A stretch of 64,000 nucleotides of DNA from Novispirillum itersonii (GTDB lineage Bacteria > Pseudomonadota > Alphaproteobacteria > Rhodospirillales > Rhodospirillaceae): NCBI RefSeq assembly GCF_014205675.1, contig NZ_JACIIX010000015.1:51577-115576 (forward strand). Reading direction: 5' to 3'. Below are positions 63,733 through 64,000 of the stretch, one piece after another. The notes below the pieces were generated by a model that searched no databases, was not told where the DNA came from, and saw only the letters and a program-made list of their open reading frames with translations. The translations under genes and the position numbers were made by a program. Positions within the stretch are counted from its first letter, which is position 1; every line of letters starts with the position of its first letter.

Positions 63733-64000
63733 ATGAGAGTATTTTACAGGTAGCCATCCTCCTCTGGCTGGGGAGAAGGGCATCTAAATCGGCAAAAGCT
63801 GAAAGAGTGGCGCGTCACGCCAAGGAATCAGATAAAGCTCCGTTTCCGGAGATGCGCAATAGAATAGAGGGTCCTAATCGTGGCTTTGTATAACCTGATT
63901 ATGCGTGACCTGCCTCGTCTTTTTCATCCAGCCGAAGGTAGAGTCCTGAGAAAAGTTACGCCGTCTGGCGCGGTCTGAGCAATGGGGGCAGGTTTGGAGC
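63733..64000. other. Unassigned right end of the window
   Basis: This stretch is less GC-rich than the rest. No gene is supported. On the minus strand a frame is open from the window edge to a TAG at 63874 (about 41 codons, with CPHCSDRARRR), and on the plus strand a 25-codon frame begins at ATG 63901. Either could be part of a gene or an insertion-element end that continues past the window. Confidence 0.35.

Overview
The window is a gene-dense, GC-rich bacterial chromosome segment, most likely from an alphaproteobacterium of the Rhodospirillales type (Magnetospirillum/Novispirillum/Azospirillum-like). The evidence is a class-I 5-aminolevulinate synthase (hemA, the alphaproteobacterial route to heme), a ChpT-like phosphotransferase beside chemotaxis genes, a CheA with two CheW domains and a receiver domain, MlaE/MlaF-type transporter genes, and codon use with strong G/C third positions. 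No tRNA, rRNA, CRISPR array, complete insertion sequence or prophage was seen.

Layout. 1-6.3 kb is housekeeping: fabD-fabG (minus), rpsF-rpsR-rplI (plus, with a recognisable promoter and terminator), dnaB and alr. 6.3-12 kb holds an MlaE/MlaF pair, two small secreted paralogues, an ABC-F ATPase and uppP. 12-23 kb holds glgP, an aldo/keto reductase, a minus-strand chain of EamA transporter, amidase and alkB, a DjlA-like J-domain protein, a YbaK-type deacylase, a D-lactate/glycolate-type FAD oxidase and a LysE exporter. 23-32 kb holds an orphan 112-aa gene, pepF, an acyl-CoA ligase, a CHAP protein, a GNAT enzyme, a gamma-glutamylcyclotransferase-like protein, a DUF2946-like protein and hemA. 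32-34 kb is a compact quinone-stress cassette: an HxlR regulator divergent from a quinone-oxidoreductase-like gene and a YgiN-like monooxygenase, with operator-like repeats between.

35.8-46.7 kb is a lactate/pyruvate block: an FCD-type GntR regulator divergent from lutABC, then pyruvate carboxylase, then a 958-aa FAD plus Fe-S D-lactate-dehydrogenase-type enzyme. The regulator-lut spacer carries a near-perfect LldR/PdhR-type operator. Together these genes would oxidise both lactate isomers to pyruvate and carboxylate it to oxaloacetate. At 46.7-47.1 kb is a small AT-rich patch with an orphan membrane protein, then an SMP-30-like secreted protein, a DksA/TraR zinc-finger protein, a YidE/YbjL-type transporter and prfC.

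52.2-59.3 kb is a minus-strand chemotaxis cluster in transcription order chpT, cheA (hybrid), cheY, cheB, cheR. 59.6-63.6 kb holds a DUF3553 protein, a DUF2478 plus DUF4213/DUF364 fusion and hrpB.

No obvious defence or other complete undescribed system was found. The most unusual signals are: tandem duplication of 3'-end hairpins, in two cases including gene-end sequence, after three minus-strand genes; the DUF2478-DUF364 fusion; the AT-rich orphan membrane protein; the paired secreted proteins sharing a C-terminal motif; and the two operator candidates.
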